Of a stretch of 64,000 nucleotides of DNA, positions 42,787-52,057 are shown piece by piece. The stretch lies in contig JBBQMG010000002.1 in assembly GCA_038328705.1 (NCBI GenBank), positions 14,513 to 78,512 of the forward strand, read 5' to 3'. How positions within the stretch are numbered: the stretch's first letter is position 1; the number at the start of each line of letters is the position of its first letter. Both the position numbers and the translations under genes were made by a program. The notes under the pieces are model-generated. The model did not search any database, had not been told where the DNA came from, and saw only the letters and a list, made by a program, of their open reading frames with translations. The stretch comes from UBA668 sp038328705 (GTDB taxonomy: Bacteria; Actinomycetota; Acidimicrobiia; Acidimicrobiales; Ilumatobacteraceae).

Positions 42787-43788
42787 TCAGTGGCTGCGAA
42801 GAAAGTCGGGGAGCTCGCCACGTTCGTTGTGTGCCATGTGGCGCCCCGAGCAGGCTCGGTCGAACGACGACATTGCCTGGTAGAGCGCCAGCACCTGCGC
42901 ACCGACGACGAACATGTTGCCGAGGGCAATGGCCTTCAGGTACGAGTCACCGACGGTACGGGCGAAGAACTGGGCAAGAAGATTGGCCGCCAGCGTGACC
43001 CACGGCAACAGGATCACCAGCAGCCACGCACGTTGCGAGCCGCCGATCACACCGGCCGCCCGGCGATACGCCTCGAGGATCAAGAAGTGTGAGACCACAG
43101 CGATCACGACGAGGGCAGCGATGACCATCAACTTGCGGGTGCGTTCCGCGTCGTTGTACGCGTTGGTTTGTGCGGTGCGGACGAGCAGCACTCCACAGCC
43201 GCTCATCAGCAGGATCAGCAGTGGGGCGAACCACGGCGAGACGGTGTAGCGAGCTCGCTTACGCGCATTCAGCGCGGCAGCGGTCGTCCACCACAGCCAG
43301 CCGAGCACCGAGCAGGACACGACTGCTGCCACGACAGCGGTTGCTACCGTGCGGCCGCGGTCGTCGAAGTACCAGTTGGTGCCGTCGAGCTTCAAATGTC
43401 CCTGTTGCTCCAACACGAATCCGACCAGAGGCGAGCCCAGGGCCGCCAGCAGCGCAGCAATCACGATCGTTCTCGGCAACAGGGTGTGATGCAGCGAGCC
43501 GTCGTCGTGGTTCGAGAACGCAACGACAATTCGACGCTGAGAGCGGTGCGCCATCGAGGGTTCCGCGATGGACTGCGCACCCGCATCGTCACTCGGCGAC
43601 AACGTCGGTAGCGGCGCAGGCTCGAGCGGCAACGTCTCAGTGGGGGTGGGCCGGGCGGCGCTGCCTTTGCCGACGGTCGCAGCAAGCAGCAGGTATGTCT
43701 CCTCGGCGATGGCATCCTCCACGTGAGATGTATCGGCGCCGGCGTGTGCGAGTTGAGGTCGATCTTGCGGAAGGTCAGACATCGTCAA
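42787..43788 (-). CDS. multi-pass membrane protein, downstream copy of a tandem paralog pair
   Basis: Protein of 333 residues. A soluble N-terminal part of about 95 residues precedes six or so membrane helices. No named family is recognised. It resembles its upstream neighbour in two places: WWTTAAALNARKRAR, and the end YQAMSSFDRACSGRHMA followed by ELPDFL. Its start overlaps the stop of that neighbour by 4 bases. The pair is on the minus strand between the plus-strand mazG and eno genes. Confidence 0.78.
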   Translation of the reverse strand: MTMSDLPQDRPQLAHAGADTSHVEDAIAEETYLLLAATVGKGSAARPTPTETLPLEPAPLPTLSPSDDAGAQSIAEPSMAHRSQRRIVVAFSNHDDGSLHHTLLPRTIVIAALLAALGSPLVGFVLEQQGHLKLDGTNWYFDDRGRTVATAVVAAVVSCSVLGWLWWTTAAALNARKRARYTVSPWFAPLLILLMSGCGVLLVRTAQTNAYNDAERTRKLMVIAALVVIAVVSHFLILEAYRRAAGVIGGSQRAWLLVILLPWVTLAANLLAQFFARTVGDSYLKAIALGNMFVVGAQVLALYQAMSSFDRACSGRHMAHNERGELPDFLRSH

Positions 43789-44732
43789 CGCACCCCTCGA
43801 GTGCCCATCATGAACGCGGGCAGGCTGTCGGAGTCGCGGGCAACTTCAATGGCCCGGCAGGAACGGTCGAACGAGGCCATCCCCTGGCAGAGCGTCAACC
43901 AGCTCCACATCGCAAGACCCAGCGGCACGAGCAGCCCGAAGACCGCGATCTCTGCGCTCCCCATCTCGGAGGCGGCGATCAACACGACAGCGGTCACGAG
44001 ACCGGCGAGCCACGGGATCCAGATAAGTCGGGTCCAGTAGACATCGTCTGCCTTGATCGCGCGGGCGGATTTGCGAAGGCTGAACAGCACGCCGTACGCA
44101 CCCCACACGTACGCGAGCGCGAACATGATGAACATCATGGGGCGCGGGCCTTCCGGAACGAAGTTCGAACCGAGGAGTGCAACGACTGCGACGATGACCG
44201 ACATCGGGAGGGTCCACGGCCAGCCGGACTTGTGGCTCTTCGCCTGCGCGTTCAGGGTTGCGGCAACGACCCACCAACCCCACGCAAAGATCGGCACCGC
44301 GAACACCAAGAAGGCAACCCCGATGGCAACCGTGTTCATCGACGGGTCGAGGCGGTACTCGGTGACCTTGTCGCCATACACATCAAAGCCGGTCGACTCG
44401 GTCAGCAGGCCGCGCTTCTTGAGTAACGCCGCGCAGCCAAGGCCCATCAGCCCCAAGAGCGGGGCGAAGGCAACCAGCAACCGCGGAAAGGTCGTGTGGC
44501 GCAACACGGCGGGGTTCGTGGTTGCCGACGTCGCCGGTTGCTGCAGAGCAGGCCCAGGCTGAAACGGTGCAGGGCGGGCTTTGCCGGCACGGCCTTTGGC
44601 GCCTACCGCTGCCGCGGCGTCTGCCATCTCGAGGGCCTGCTGCTGGGCCTCAGCTCGAACGCGCGCCTCTTCTGCAGGGTTCCAAGAAGGTCGCTGCGGA
44701 TACGCGCGCTCAGAGGTAGCCGATTCCACCAT
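43785..44732 (-). CDS. multi-pass membrane protein, upstream copy of a tandem paralog pair
   Basis: Protein of 315 residues from ATG44732. The N-terminal part is charged and Ala-rich (SWNPAEEARVRAEAQQQALE) and about six membrane helices follow. WWVVAATLNAQAKSH and the C-terminal CQGMASFDRSCRAIEVA, then SLPAF, match the neighbour gene, so the two arose by tandem duplication. The frame is open beyond the chosen start and runs antisense to eno; only the part after MVESATSERAYPQ is coding. It is divergent from eno. Confidence 0.78.
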   Translation of the reverse strand: MVESATSERAYPQRPSWNPAEEARVRAEAQQQALEMADAAAAVGAKGRAGKARPAPFQPGPALQQPATSATTNPAVLRHTTFPRLLVAFAPLLGLMGLGCAALLKKRGLLTESTGFDVYGDKVTEYRLDPSMNTVAIGVAFLVFAVPIFAWGWWVVAATLNAQAKSHKSGWPWTLPMSVIVAVVALLGSNFVPEGPRPMMFIMFALAYVWGAYGVLFSLRKSARAIKADDVYWTRLIWIPWLAGLVTAVVLIAASEMGSAEIAVFGLLVPLGLAMWSWLTLCQGMASFDRSCRAIEVARDSDSLPAFMMGTRGVR

Positions 44733-44783
44733 GCAAAGGCTTTCGGCACCAACCCCCAAAAACTTGAGGCCGATGCGAGATCT

Positions 44784-44836
44784 GCGTCTGGTCGGCCGAG
44801 ACCCACACTGAGTGTGGAATCGGACCGACCAGACGC
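44784..44836. promoter_or_regulatory. long nested hairpin in the eno divergent promoter region
   Basis: Outer arms GCGTCTGGTCGG (44784-44795) and CCGACCAGACGC (44825-44836) are perfect over 12 bases. Pairing continues inward as CCGA with TCGG if one A bulges, and an inner dyad CCACACT/AGTGTGG (44803-44809 and 44811-44817) sits at the centre. The element is 23 bases before the eno ATG. It could be an operator, or a folded 5' leader of eno. Confidence 0.6.
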
Positions 44837-44858
44837 TGAGGTTCGGTACGGTGGGGGC

Positions 44859-46136
44859 ATGAGTGACATCGTCAGTGTGATCGGCCGGGAAATCCTTGAC
44901 TCGCGGGGGAACCCGACCGTGGAGGTCGAGGTCGTACTGGAGAGTGGGGCCAGCGGGCGCGCAGCGGTCCCGTCTGGCGCATCCACCGGCGAGCACGAGG
45001 CTGTCGAGCTGCGCGACGGGGGCAATCGTTACGGTGGCAAGAGCGTGGAAACCGCCGTCGGGTATGTCAACGGCGAGATCGCCGACCTTCTGGAAGGCGT
45101 CGAGGTCTTCGAGCAGCGCTACATCGACACAGAACTCATTGCGCTCGATGGCACCGACAACAAAGCGCGTTTCGGCGCCAACGCCATTCTCGGCGCCAGC
45201 CTGGCCGTCGCCCGTGCCGCCGCCGACGACCTGCAGTTGCCGCTCTACCGTTACCTCGGCGGACCCAACGCGCACGTGCTCCCGGTCCCGATGATGAACG
45301 TCGTCAACGGCGGCGTACACGCCGACAACAGCATCGACATGCAGGAATTCATGATCATGCCGGTGGGTGCACCCAGCTTCCGCGAGGCGCTGCGCTGGGG
45401 CACGGAGACCTACCACACGCTCAAGAAAGTGTTGCACGACCGCGGCCTGTCCACAGCCGTCGGCGACAAGGGTGGCTTCGCCCCCAACTTGGCCAGCAAC
45501 GAAGACGCCATCAAGATCCTCGTCGAGGCCATCGAGAAGGCCGGCTACACGCCAGGCACTGACATCGCGATCGCCATGGACCCGGCGATGAGCGAGCTTT
45601 TCAAGGACGGCGCCTACCACCTCGCGGGCGAAGGCAAGGTCCTCTCCCCCACTGAGATGGTTGCCTACTGGGCTCGCCTGGTGGACACGTACCCCATCGT
45701 CAGCTTGGAAGACGGGATGCACGAAGACGACTGGGACGGTTGGGTAGCACTCACCCAAGCAGTCGGCAGCAAGGTGCAGCTCGTCGGCGACGATCTGTTC
45801 GTCACCAACGTCGCCCGCCTGCAGATGGGTATCGAGCGCAAGGTTGCCAACAGCGTGCTCATCAAGGTCAACCAGATCGGCACTCTCACCGAGACGCTCG
45901 ACACGGTCGATCTTGCAACCCGCCACGCATACACCAGCGTGATGAGCCACCGCAGCGGTGAGACCGAGGACAGCACCATCGCCGACCTCGCCGTCGCCAC
46001 CAACTGCGGCCAGATCAAGACCGGCGCCCCCGCCCGCAGCGACCGGGTGGCCAAGTACAACCAGCTGCTGCGCATCGAGGAGCAGTTGGGCGAATCGGCC
46101 GCCTTCCGCGGCCGCAGCGCGCTCAGCCCACGATGA
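44859..46136 (+). CDS. eno: enolase
   Basis: Glycolytic enzyme that converts 2-phosphoglycerate to phosphoenolpyruvate. The 425-residue protein starts at ATG44859 with GGGGG upstream. The N-terminus SVIGREILDSRGNPTVEVEV (core GREILDSRGNPTVE), PSGASTGEHEAVELRDG, VLPVPMMNVVNGGVHADN and, at the C-terminus, MSHRSGETEDSTIADLAVA are all family signatures. The order mazG ... eno-ftsB is common in actinobacteria (M. tuberculosis Rv1021-Rv1024). Confidence 0.98.
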   Translation: MSDIVSVIGREILDSRGNPTVEVEVVLESGASGRAAVPSGASTGEHEAVELRDGGNRYGGKSVETAVGYVNGEIADLLEGVEVFEQRYIDTELIALDGTDNKARFGANAILGASLAVARAAADDLQLPLYRYLGGPNAHVLPVPMMNVVNGGVHADNSIDMQEFMIMPVGAPSFREALRWGTETYHTLKKVLHDRGLSTAVGDKGGFAPNLASNEDAIKILVEAIEKAGYTPGTDIAIAMDPAMSELFKDGAYHLAGEGKVLSPTEMVAYWARLVDTYPIVSLEDGMHEDDWDGWVALTQAVGSKVQLVGDDLFVTNVARLQMGIERKVANSVLIKVNQIGTLTETLDTVDLATRHAYTSVMSHRSGETEDSTIADLAVATNCGQIKTGAPARSDRVAKYNQLLRIEEQLGESAAFRGRSALSPR

Positions 46137-46196
46137 CGGTGAGCTTGACGTTGCGGTGACGCTGTTCGGCACGGCTCGGCTGCGAGACTGTTCACG

Positions 46197-46715
46197 ATGA
46201 GTTCCGGTGGCCACAAGACGTCTGCGATCCCGCGCCCAAAGGACGCGACGCAGGCAGCGACGCGCGCCACCGAGCGACCGGACGTCACCCGCAGTGGAAC
46301 GCTCAGCGACTTCACCCGGCCGATTGCGCGCGAGAAGCAGCTGGTCAAAGGCCGTGCCAAGCGAGGCATCATCGCCCTCGGCGCCATGGTCATCACCGCC
46401 GCGTTGGTGGCCGCGCTGTTCGTCCTGCCGGTGAAGGCGTGGCTGCGCCAGCGCGACGACATTGCCGTGAAGGACAAGGAACTCTCCGCACTCGACCAGG
46501 CCAACCTCAATCTCAGCGACGAGGTCAGCCGACTGAGGACTCCCGAGGGCATCGAAGAGGCTGCACGCGAAGAGATCGGCTACGTGCAGCGCGGCGAGAT
46601 TCGTCTCACCATGCTGCCGGCACCACCAGCACCGATCACCATGCCCAGCGGCTGGCCGTACGATACGGTCGCCCAAATCGTGGCCGTGCGCACAGCCGAG
46701 GCCGCCACCCCGTAG
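46197..46715 (+). CDS. septum formation initiator (FtsB/DivIC family)
   Basis: Cell-division protein of 172 residues with a single membrane helix (GIIALGAMVITAALVAALFV) and a following coiled coil (RDDIAVKDKELSALDQANLN) that ends in RLRTPEGIEEAAREEIGYV, the family's conserved segment. FtsB/DivIC partners FtsL and FtsQ in the divisome. A 60-residue charged cytoplasmic N-terminus precedes the helix. It lies 60 bases after eno. Confidence 0.9.
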   Translation: MSSGGHKTSAIPRPKDATQAATRATERPDVTRSGTLSDFTRPIAREKQLVKGRAKRGIIALGAMVITAALVAALFVLPVKAWLRQRDDIAVKDKELSALDQANLNLSDEVSRLRTPEGIEEAAREEIGYVQRGEIRLTMLPAPPAPITMPSGWPYDTVAQIVAVRTAEAATP

Positions 46716-46817
46716 GCCGCCCTCGCAAGAGATCGACGCTCCGCGTTTCGTTCTCCGGCGGCCCGCGTCTAGTGTCCACACCCAGGTCGTTTCCACGAAT
46801 ATCTGGGGGTTTCGCGC

Positions 46818-49112
46818 GTGGCTGGCAGCATTCTTGGTAACCGGGTTCTTCGCAAGGAAGACCCGAAGTTCCTCACGACCGGCGGCGTGTACGTCGACGA
46901 CATGCTCGACGAGCCGTTGCTGGCCGGCGCGGCGCACGTCACATATGTTCGCTCCACCATCGCCCACGGCACCATCACCGGGATCGACACCTCAGCGGCG
47001 TTGGCCATGCCCGGTGTGATCGCCGTGTACACCGCTGCCGATCTTGGGCTCGATGCTGTCGCGAGCGACTTCAACCCCACCATCGCCCGCGGCATGCTGG
47101 CCATCGGCAAGGTTCGCTTCGTCGGCGAGCCCGTTGCCGTGGTCATTACCGAAGAGCGCCAGCAGGGCGAGGATGCCGCCGAGCAAGTGATCGTCGACTA
47201 CGACACCCTGCCCGCCGTCATCGACGTCGAAGAGGCCATGACCAGCGGCACCCTGCTCTACGAGGAGACCGGCAGCAACGTGGTGTTCGACACGATGGTG
47301 CTGGGCATGCCCGACAACACCGGCGATGCCTTCTTCGATGGATGCGAAGTCATCGTCAAGGGCCGCTTCCTCAACCAGCGCGTTGCCCCCTGCCCGTTGG
47401 AGGTTCGCGGCTCAGCAGTCGCCTGGGTCGATGGTCGGCTGTACCAGTGGCTCAGCACCCAGGGTGCTCAAGGCGCGCTCGGAACCATCGCCAAGATCAA
47501 TGGTCTCGAGGCCGCGCAGGTCAAAGTCATCACACCTGACGTGGGCGGAGGGTTCGGCGCCAAGATTTCGTGCGACCCGGAGGAGTCGATCCTCGGTGTG
47601 CTCGCGGCGAAGGTCGGTCGCCCGCTGCGCTGGCGCGAAACCCGCAGCGAATCGATGATGGTTCTCGGCCATGGCCGTGCCCAGGTGCAGCACGTGACCG
47701 TCGGTGGCACGCGCGCCGGCAAAGTCACCCACTACCAGCTGCATGCCATCCAAGACGCCGGCTACTTCGTGGAGATGGGCGCAATTCTCGCGCCCTTCAT
47801 GACCCGGCCCATGGCCAGCGCCGTCTACGACATTCCCAACATCGAAGTGCGCACCACCAGCGTCGTCACCAACACCGCTGTCACCACCGCCTACCGCGGC
47901 GCCGGCCGACCGGAAGCCACCGCCGCTGCCGAGCGAGCCATGGACCTGTTCGCGCTGGAACTGGGAATGGACGCTGCCGAGGTTCGCCGCATCAACCTGA
48001 TTCCCAAGTTCCTCGAGCCGCACACCACCGTCATCGGCCAGACCTACGACGTGGGTGACTACGAAACCGCGCTCGACAAGGCGCTGGCTGCGGCCGGTTA
48101 CGCCGAGCTGCGCGCCGAGCAGGCACGCCGACGCGCTGCAGGCGATGTGAAGCAGTTGGGCATCGGCGTCAGCACCTACGTGGAGATCACCGGTGGCGTT
48201 GCACCTTTTGGCGAGCATGCCAAGATCGAAGTGCTCGACGACGGCCGCGCCATCGTCTACACCGGTACCTCGCCGCACGGCCAGGGCCACGTCACTGCGT
48301 GGAGCATGCTGGCCCACGAGCAAACCGGCATTCCGATGGACAAGATCGACGTTGTCTGGGGCGACACCGACCTGGTGCCCGAGGGTGGTGGCACGATGGG
48401 TTCGCGCTCGCTGCAGCACGGTGGCGCGGCCGTGTGGAACGCCGCGATCGAGCTGGTTGAAAAGGCACGCAAGCTGGCCGCCAAGCTGTTGGAGGCCGAC
48501 GAGGCCGACGTCATCCTGGACAAGGACAACGGCGCCTTTCACGTGTCAGGCACTCCGTCCATCACCAAAGGATGGGCCGAGCTTGCCGTCGCCGCTCACA
48601 CGCAAGACGACCTACCCGAGGGCCTGCAGCACGCGCTGTTCTTCCAAGGTGCAGCCAGCTTCCCCTTCGGTTCGCATGTCTCGGTTGTGGAAGTCGACAC
48701 CGAAACCGGCAAGGTCACGCTGCTGCGCCAGATCGCATGCGACGACGCCGGCCGCGTGCTGAACCCGATGCTGCTCGAAGGCCAGATCCATGGTGGCATC
48801 GCACAGGGCGCAGCACAGGCTTTGCTGGAGGAAGTTCGCTACGACGACGACGGCAACCCCGTCACCTCCAACCTTGCCGACTACGCCTTCATCTCGGCTG
48901 CCGAGCTGCCCAGCTTCGAAGTCGTCCACATGGAGACACCCACACATCTCAACCCGCTGGGTGCCAAGGGAATCGGCGAGAGCGGCACGATTGGCAGCAC
49001 TCCTGCCGTGCAGTCCGCCGTCATCGACGCTGTCAGCCACCTGGGTGTGCGCCACATCGACATGCCCTGCACCGCCGAGAAGGTGTGGCAAGCCATCCAG
49101 TCAGTCGCCTGA
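46818..49112 (+). CDS. CoxL-like molybdenum hydroxylase large subunit (form II)
   Basis: Xanthine dehydrogenase-family protein of 764 residues that binds molybdopterin cytosine dinucleotide. The GTG start has TGGGGGT upstream. The active-site loop reads TAYRGAGRPEA near residue 365; true CO dehydrogenase (form I) has AYRCSFR, so this is the form II type with unknown substrate. QGAQGALGTIAKI, GGGFGAKIS and the catalytic-Glu motif AKGIGESGTIG near residue 710 are also present. The medium (FAD) and small (2Fe-2S) subunits expected with it are not adjacent, which is unusual. Confidence 0.92.
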   Translation: MAGSILGNRVLRKEDPKFLTTGGVYVDDMLDEPLLAGAAHVTYVRSTIAHGTITGIDTSAALAMPGVIAVYTAADLGLDAVASDFNPTIARGMLAIGKVRFVGEPVAVVITEERQQGEDAAEQVIVDYDTLPAVIDVEEAMTSGTLLYEETGSNVVFDTMVLGMPDNTGDAFFDGCEVIVKGRFLNQRVAPCPLEVRGSAVAWVDGRLYQWLSTQGAQGALGTIAKINGLEAAQVKVITPDVGGGFGAKISCDPEESILGVLAAKVGRPLRWRETRSESMMVLGHGRAQVQHVTVGGTRAGKVTHYQLHAIQDAGYFVEMGAILAPFMTRPMASAVYDIPNIEVRTTSVVTNTAVTTAYRGAGRPEATAAAERAMDLFALELGMDAAEVRRINLIPKFLEPHTTVIGQTYDVGDYETALDKALAAAGYAELRAEQARRRAAGDVKQLGIGVSTYVEITGGVAPFGEHAKIEVLDDGRAIVYTGTSPHGQGHVTAWSMLAHEQTGIPMDKIDVVWGDTDLVPEGGGTMGSRSLQHGGAAVWNAAIELVEKARKLAAKLLEADEADVILDKDNGAFHVSGTPSITKGWAELAVAAHTQDDLPEGLQHALFFQGAASFPFGSHVSVVEVDTETGKVTLLRQIACDDAGRVLNPMLLEGQIHGGIAQGAAQALLEEVRYDDDGNPVTSNLADYAFISAAELPSFEVVHMETPTHLNPLGAKGIGESGTIGSTPAVQSAVIDAVSHLGVRHIDMPCTAEKVWQAIQSVA

Positions 49113-49117
49113 CACCG

Positions 49118-49146
49118 TTGACCATCGAATCGATGGTCAATATCAT
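49118..49146 (+). promoter_or_regulatory. promoter overlapped by a perfect 23-bp palindrome
   Basis: A -35 TTGACC (49118-49123) and a -10 TATCAT (49141-49146) have the ideal 17-base spacing. The arms TTGACCATCGA (49118-49128) and TCGATGGTCAA (49130-49140) form a perfect palindrome around one A that covers the whole -35 and spacer. A second dyad, CGAGCG/CGCTCG (49153-49167), is in the leader. A repressor bound here would block transcription of the downstream operon, which ends with an Lrp/AsnC gene. Confidence 0.85.
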
Positions 49147-49182
49147 TTCTAGCGAGCGGATCGCTCGTGTAGCCTTCCAGGC

Positions 49183-50529
49183 ATGATCGATCGACAGCAA
49201 CTTACCCAACTGCACGCGCGAGAAGAGCAGCGCTTCGTCGACACTCATCCGCGTTCGGCCCAGATGGCTGCCGATGCGCGCACCAACCTGCTCGGCGGCG
49301 TGCCAATGGCATGGATGACCCGTTGGCCCGGCGCGTTCCCGCTGTTCTTCGACGAGGCCCACGGCGCCCGGTTCACCGACGTAGATGGCCACGAGTACGT
49401 CGACTTCTGCCTCGGCGACACCGGCGCGATGACCGGCCATGCGCTTCCCCAGGTGGCCGACGCTCTGTTCGCACAAGCTTCTCGCGGCATCACCACCATG
49501 TTGCCCAACGCCGATGCGGCGTGGGTGGGCGCCGAGCTGGCACGCCGGTTCGGTCTGCCCATCTGGCAGATGGCGATGACCGCCACCGACGCCAACCGGT
49601 TCGTGCTGCGGTACAGCCGCTTTCTCACTCAGCGACCCAAGGTGCTGGTCTTCGACTGGTGCTACCACGGCAGCGTCGACGAGACGTTGGTGACCCTCGA
49701 CGAGTCGGGTCGGCCAGTGCCCCGCGAGGGCAACATCGGCCCGCAGGTGGACCCGACACTCACGACGGTCGTCGTCCCGTTCAACGACATCCCCGCTCTC
49801 GAAGCCGCACTCGCCACCGGTGAGATCGCGTGCGTACTGGCCGAGCCGGCCCTCACCAACATCGGCATCGTCCTACCCGACCCCGGCTACCACGACGCTC
49901 TGCGTGCGCTCACTCGCAAGTACGGCACGCTGCTGATCATCGACGAGACCCACACCATCTGCGTGGGCCCCGGCGGTGCGACCACGGCATGGGGTCTCGA
50001 GCCCGACTTCTTCGTCATCGGTAAGACCATCGGCGGGGGGATGCCAGCAGCTGCCTACGGCTGCACATCGGCGATTGCGCAGCGCATCAACGAGCTGCTC
50101 GCCGACAAGAGTGTCGATACCAGCGGAGTCGGCGGCACCCTCACCGGCAACGCGCTGGCGATGGCGGCGGTGAAAGCCACCCTGTCGACGACACTTCGCG
50201 AGGACGACTTCGCGCACATGGTGCCGCTCGCCACCGAGTGGGCCAGTGGCGTGCAGAGCACCATCGACCGACACGAACTGCCGTGGAACGTGCAACAGCT
50301 CGGCGGGCGAGCCGAGTACTGGTTCTGCCCGCCGCCGCGCGATGGCGCCGCCGCCGCAGCCGCCGTCGACCACGAGCTTGACAGCTTCATGCACCTCTGG
50401 GCCGTGAACCGGGGCATCCTGCTGACGCCATTCCACAACATGGCGCTGATTTCGCCACATCACACCGCCGCCGACGTCCAACTGCACACCGATGTGTTCG
50501 CCCTGGCCGTGGAACACTTGCTGCGATGA
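49183..50529 (+). CDS. class III PLP aminotransferase (glutamate-1-semialdehyde aminomutase-like)
   Basis: Fold-type I PLP enzyme of 448 residues. The PLP lysine is in FFVIGKTIGGGMPAAAYG near residue 282, and the cofactor Asp is in LLIIDETHTICVGPGG. The N-terminus MAWMTRWPGAFPLFFDEAHG and DGHEYVDFCLGDTGAMTGH match the group near glutamate-1-semialdehyde aminomutase, but the neighbours point to catabolism and not to haem synthesis. First gene of a four-gene operon behind the palindromic promoter. Confidence 0.9.
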   Translation: MIDRQQLTQLHAREEQRFVDTHPRSAQMAADARTNLLGGVPMAWMTRWPGAFPLFFDEAHGARFTDVDGHEYVDFCLGDTGAMTGHALPQVADALFAQASRGITTMLPNADAAWVGAELARRFGLPIWQMAMTATDANRFVLRYSRFLTQRPKVLVFDWCYHGSVDETLVTLDESGRPVPREGNIGPQVDPTLTTVVVPFNDIPALEAALATGEIACVLAEPALTNIGIVLPDPGYHDALRALTRKYGTLLIIDETHTICVGPGGATTAWGLEPDFFVIGKTIGGGMPAAAYGCTSAIAQRINELLADKSVDTSGVGGTLTGNALAMAAVKATLSTTLREDDFAHMVPLATEWASGVQSTIDRHELPWNVQQLGGRAEYWFCPPPRDGAAAAAAVDHELDSFMHLWAVNRGILLTPFHNMALISPHHTAADVQLHTDVFALAVEHLLR

Positions 50530-51314
50530 GCACTTTCCAACGGCTCGATGGGCAGGTCGCACTGGTCACCGGGGCTGGCGGGGCGCACGGAATCGGCTTC
50601 GCCGCTGCGCACGCCCTGGGCGACGACGGCGCCACCGTCGTGCTCAGCTCCACCACCGACCGCGTGCACGACCGCGTCGCCGAGCTGATCGCGCTGGGCC
50701 ACACGGCCGTTGGCGTGGTCGCTGATCTCATGGAGCCAGGTGCCGCGGAACGAGTCGTGGCGGTCGCGCTCGACCTCACAGGGCGACTGGAGATCTGCGT
50801 GAACAACGCCGGCATGACCGCTGTTGGCATGACTGCGGTCGACGCCGACATCGAAGGCACCACCGACGCAGCGTGGCACGACGGCATCGAGCGCAACCTG
50901 ACCACATGCTTCGCCGTCACCCGCGCTGCGGTGGCAGGCATGCGCCGCCAGGGGTACGGTCGCATCGTGAACATCGCCAGCACGTCTGGCCCGGTGCAGG
51001 CCTTCCACGGGGACGTTGCCTACCACGCCGCCAAAGCCGGAATGGTGGGCTTCACTCGCGCTGTCGCGCTGGAGACTGCGGGGCACGGCATCACGGTCAA
51101 CGCCGTCGCACCCGGCTGGATAGCCAGCGGCACGCAGCTCATCCGCGAGCAGGGCGCGGGCCAGCTGACGGCAATGGGCCGCAGCGGAACCACCGAAGAA
51201 GTGGCGGCAGGAATCCGGTTCCTGGCCGACCCAACAACCAGCTACATCACCGGCCAACTACTGGTCATCGACGGTGGCAACTCACTTCCCGAAGACCGCA
51301 GCTGGCAGCCATGA
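50526..51314 (+). CDS. SDR family oxidoreductase (first of two)
   Basis: Short-chain dehydrogenase of 262 residues. The cofactor motif is VTGAGGAHGIGFAAA near residue 15, NNAGMT is near residue 95 and the catalytic YHAAKAG is near residue 172 with a preceding Ser in NIASTSG. The Gly-rich loop has two extra residues compared with the usual TGxxxGIG. It overlaps the aminotransferase by 4 bases and the next SDR by 4 bases. The substrate is unknown. Confidence 0.9.
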   Translation: MSTFQRLDGQVALVTGAGGAHGIGFAAAHALGDDGATVVLSSTTDRVHDRVAELIALGHTAVGVVADLMEPGAAERVVAVALDLTGRLEICVNNAGMTAVGMTAVDADIEGTTDAAWHDGIERNLTTCFAVTRAAVAGMRRQGYGRIVNIASTSGPVQAFHGDVAYHAAKAGMVGFTRAVALETAGHGITVNAVAPGWIASGTQLIREQGAGQLTAMGRSGTTEEVAAGIRFLADPTTSYITGQLLVIDGGNSLPEDRSWQP

Positions 51315-52057
51315 CCGGCGCACCCACTGTGCTGGTCACCGGTGCCGCCGGCGGCATCGGTAACGCCGTTGCCACACGTTTCCTCGACGGCGGCTGGCGC
51401 GTGGCTGCCGTCGACATCCAGGTCGTCACCAGCTCAGCGGCGCTGCTCGGGATTCAGGCCGACCTGCTCGACGTAGCCCAGTGCCGCCGGGCCGTCGAAG
51501 AAGCCGCCACGTGGGCGGGACGGTTGGATGCAGTCGTCAACGCGGCCGGCCTGTGGACGGAGGGCGCCAGCGCTGACACCACCGAGGCGGAGTGGGATCG
51601 CGTGGTGGGTGTCAACCTCAAAGGCCTCTACTTCGTCACCTCTGCCGCCATCCCCCACCTTTCGGCCAGTGAAGGCTGCGTCATCAACCTGTCCAGCGAT
51701 GCCGGCATTCAGGGCAACGCCGGCGCAGCGGTCTACTGCGCATCGAAGGGTGGCGTCTCCATCCTCACCAAGGCGCTCGCACTCGAGCTCGCACCGCAGG
51801 GGATTCGCGTCAACTCGGTGTGCCCGGGCGATGTCGACTCGCCGATGTTGCGCGGCCAGGCAGCCACCTTCGCACCCGGCGATCAGCAGGCATACCTCGA
51901 CCGCCTCCTCACCGGATATCCGCAAGGGTCACGCGCCCGCTTCATCCAGCCGGCGGAGATTGCCGAACTGATCTGGTTCCTCGCTCAGCCCGCGGCGGCA
52001 CCGATCACAGGCGCCAACATCTCGGCCGATTTCGGTCTGTCAGCGGGCATCACGTGA
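51311..52057 (+). CDS. SDR family oxidoreductase (second of two)
   Basis: Short-chain dehydrogenase of 248 residues from ATG51311. VTGAAGGIGNAVA is near residue 8, NAAGLW near residue 78, and the catalytic pair is in YCASKGG near residue 144, with INLSSDAG just before. The end, TGANISADFGLSAG, is typical. It is clearly different from the preceding SDR, so the two likely act on different intermediates of one pathway. Confidence 0.9.
   Translation: MTGAPTVLVTGAAGGIGNAVATRFLDGGWRVAAVDIQVVTSSAALLGIQADLLDVAQCRRAVEEAATWAGRLDAVVNAAGLWTEGASADTTEAEWDRVVGVNLKGLYFVTSAAIPHLSASEGCVINLSSDAGIQGNAGAAVYCASKGGVSILTKALALELAPQGIRVNSVCPGDVDSPMLRGQAATFAPGDQQAYLDRLLTGYPQGSRARFIQPAEIAELIWFLAQPAAAPITGANISADFGLSAGIT

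Noticed and set aside
44733..46967. Very long minus-strand open frame running through eno from the membrane protein gene
   Set aside because: Beyond 44732 it is antisense to enolase, with skewed Val/His/Asp-rich composition typical of the reverse frame in GC-rich DNA.
48612..49096. Minus-strand frames opposite the 3' end of the CoxL-type gene
   Set aside because: Antisense to conserved motifs of the large subunit; no ribosome binding site or domain.
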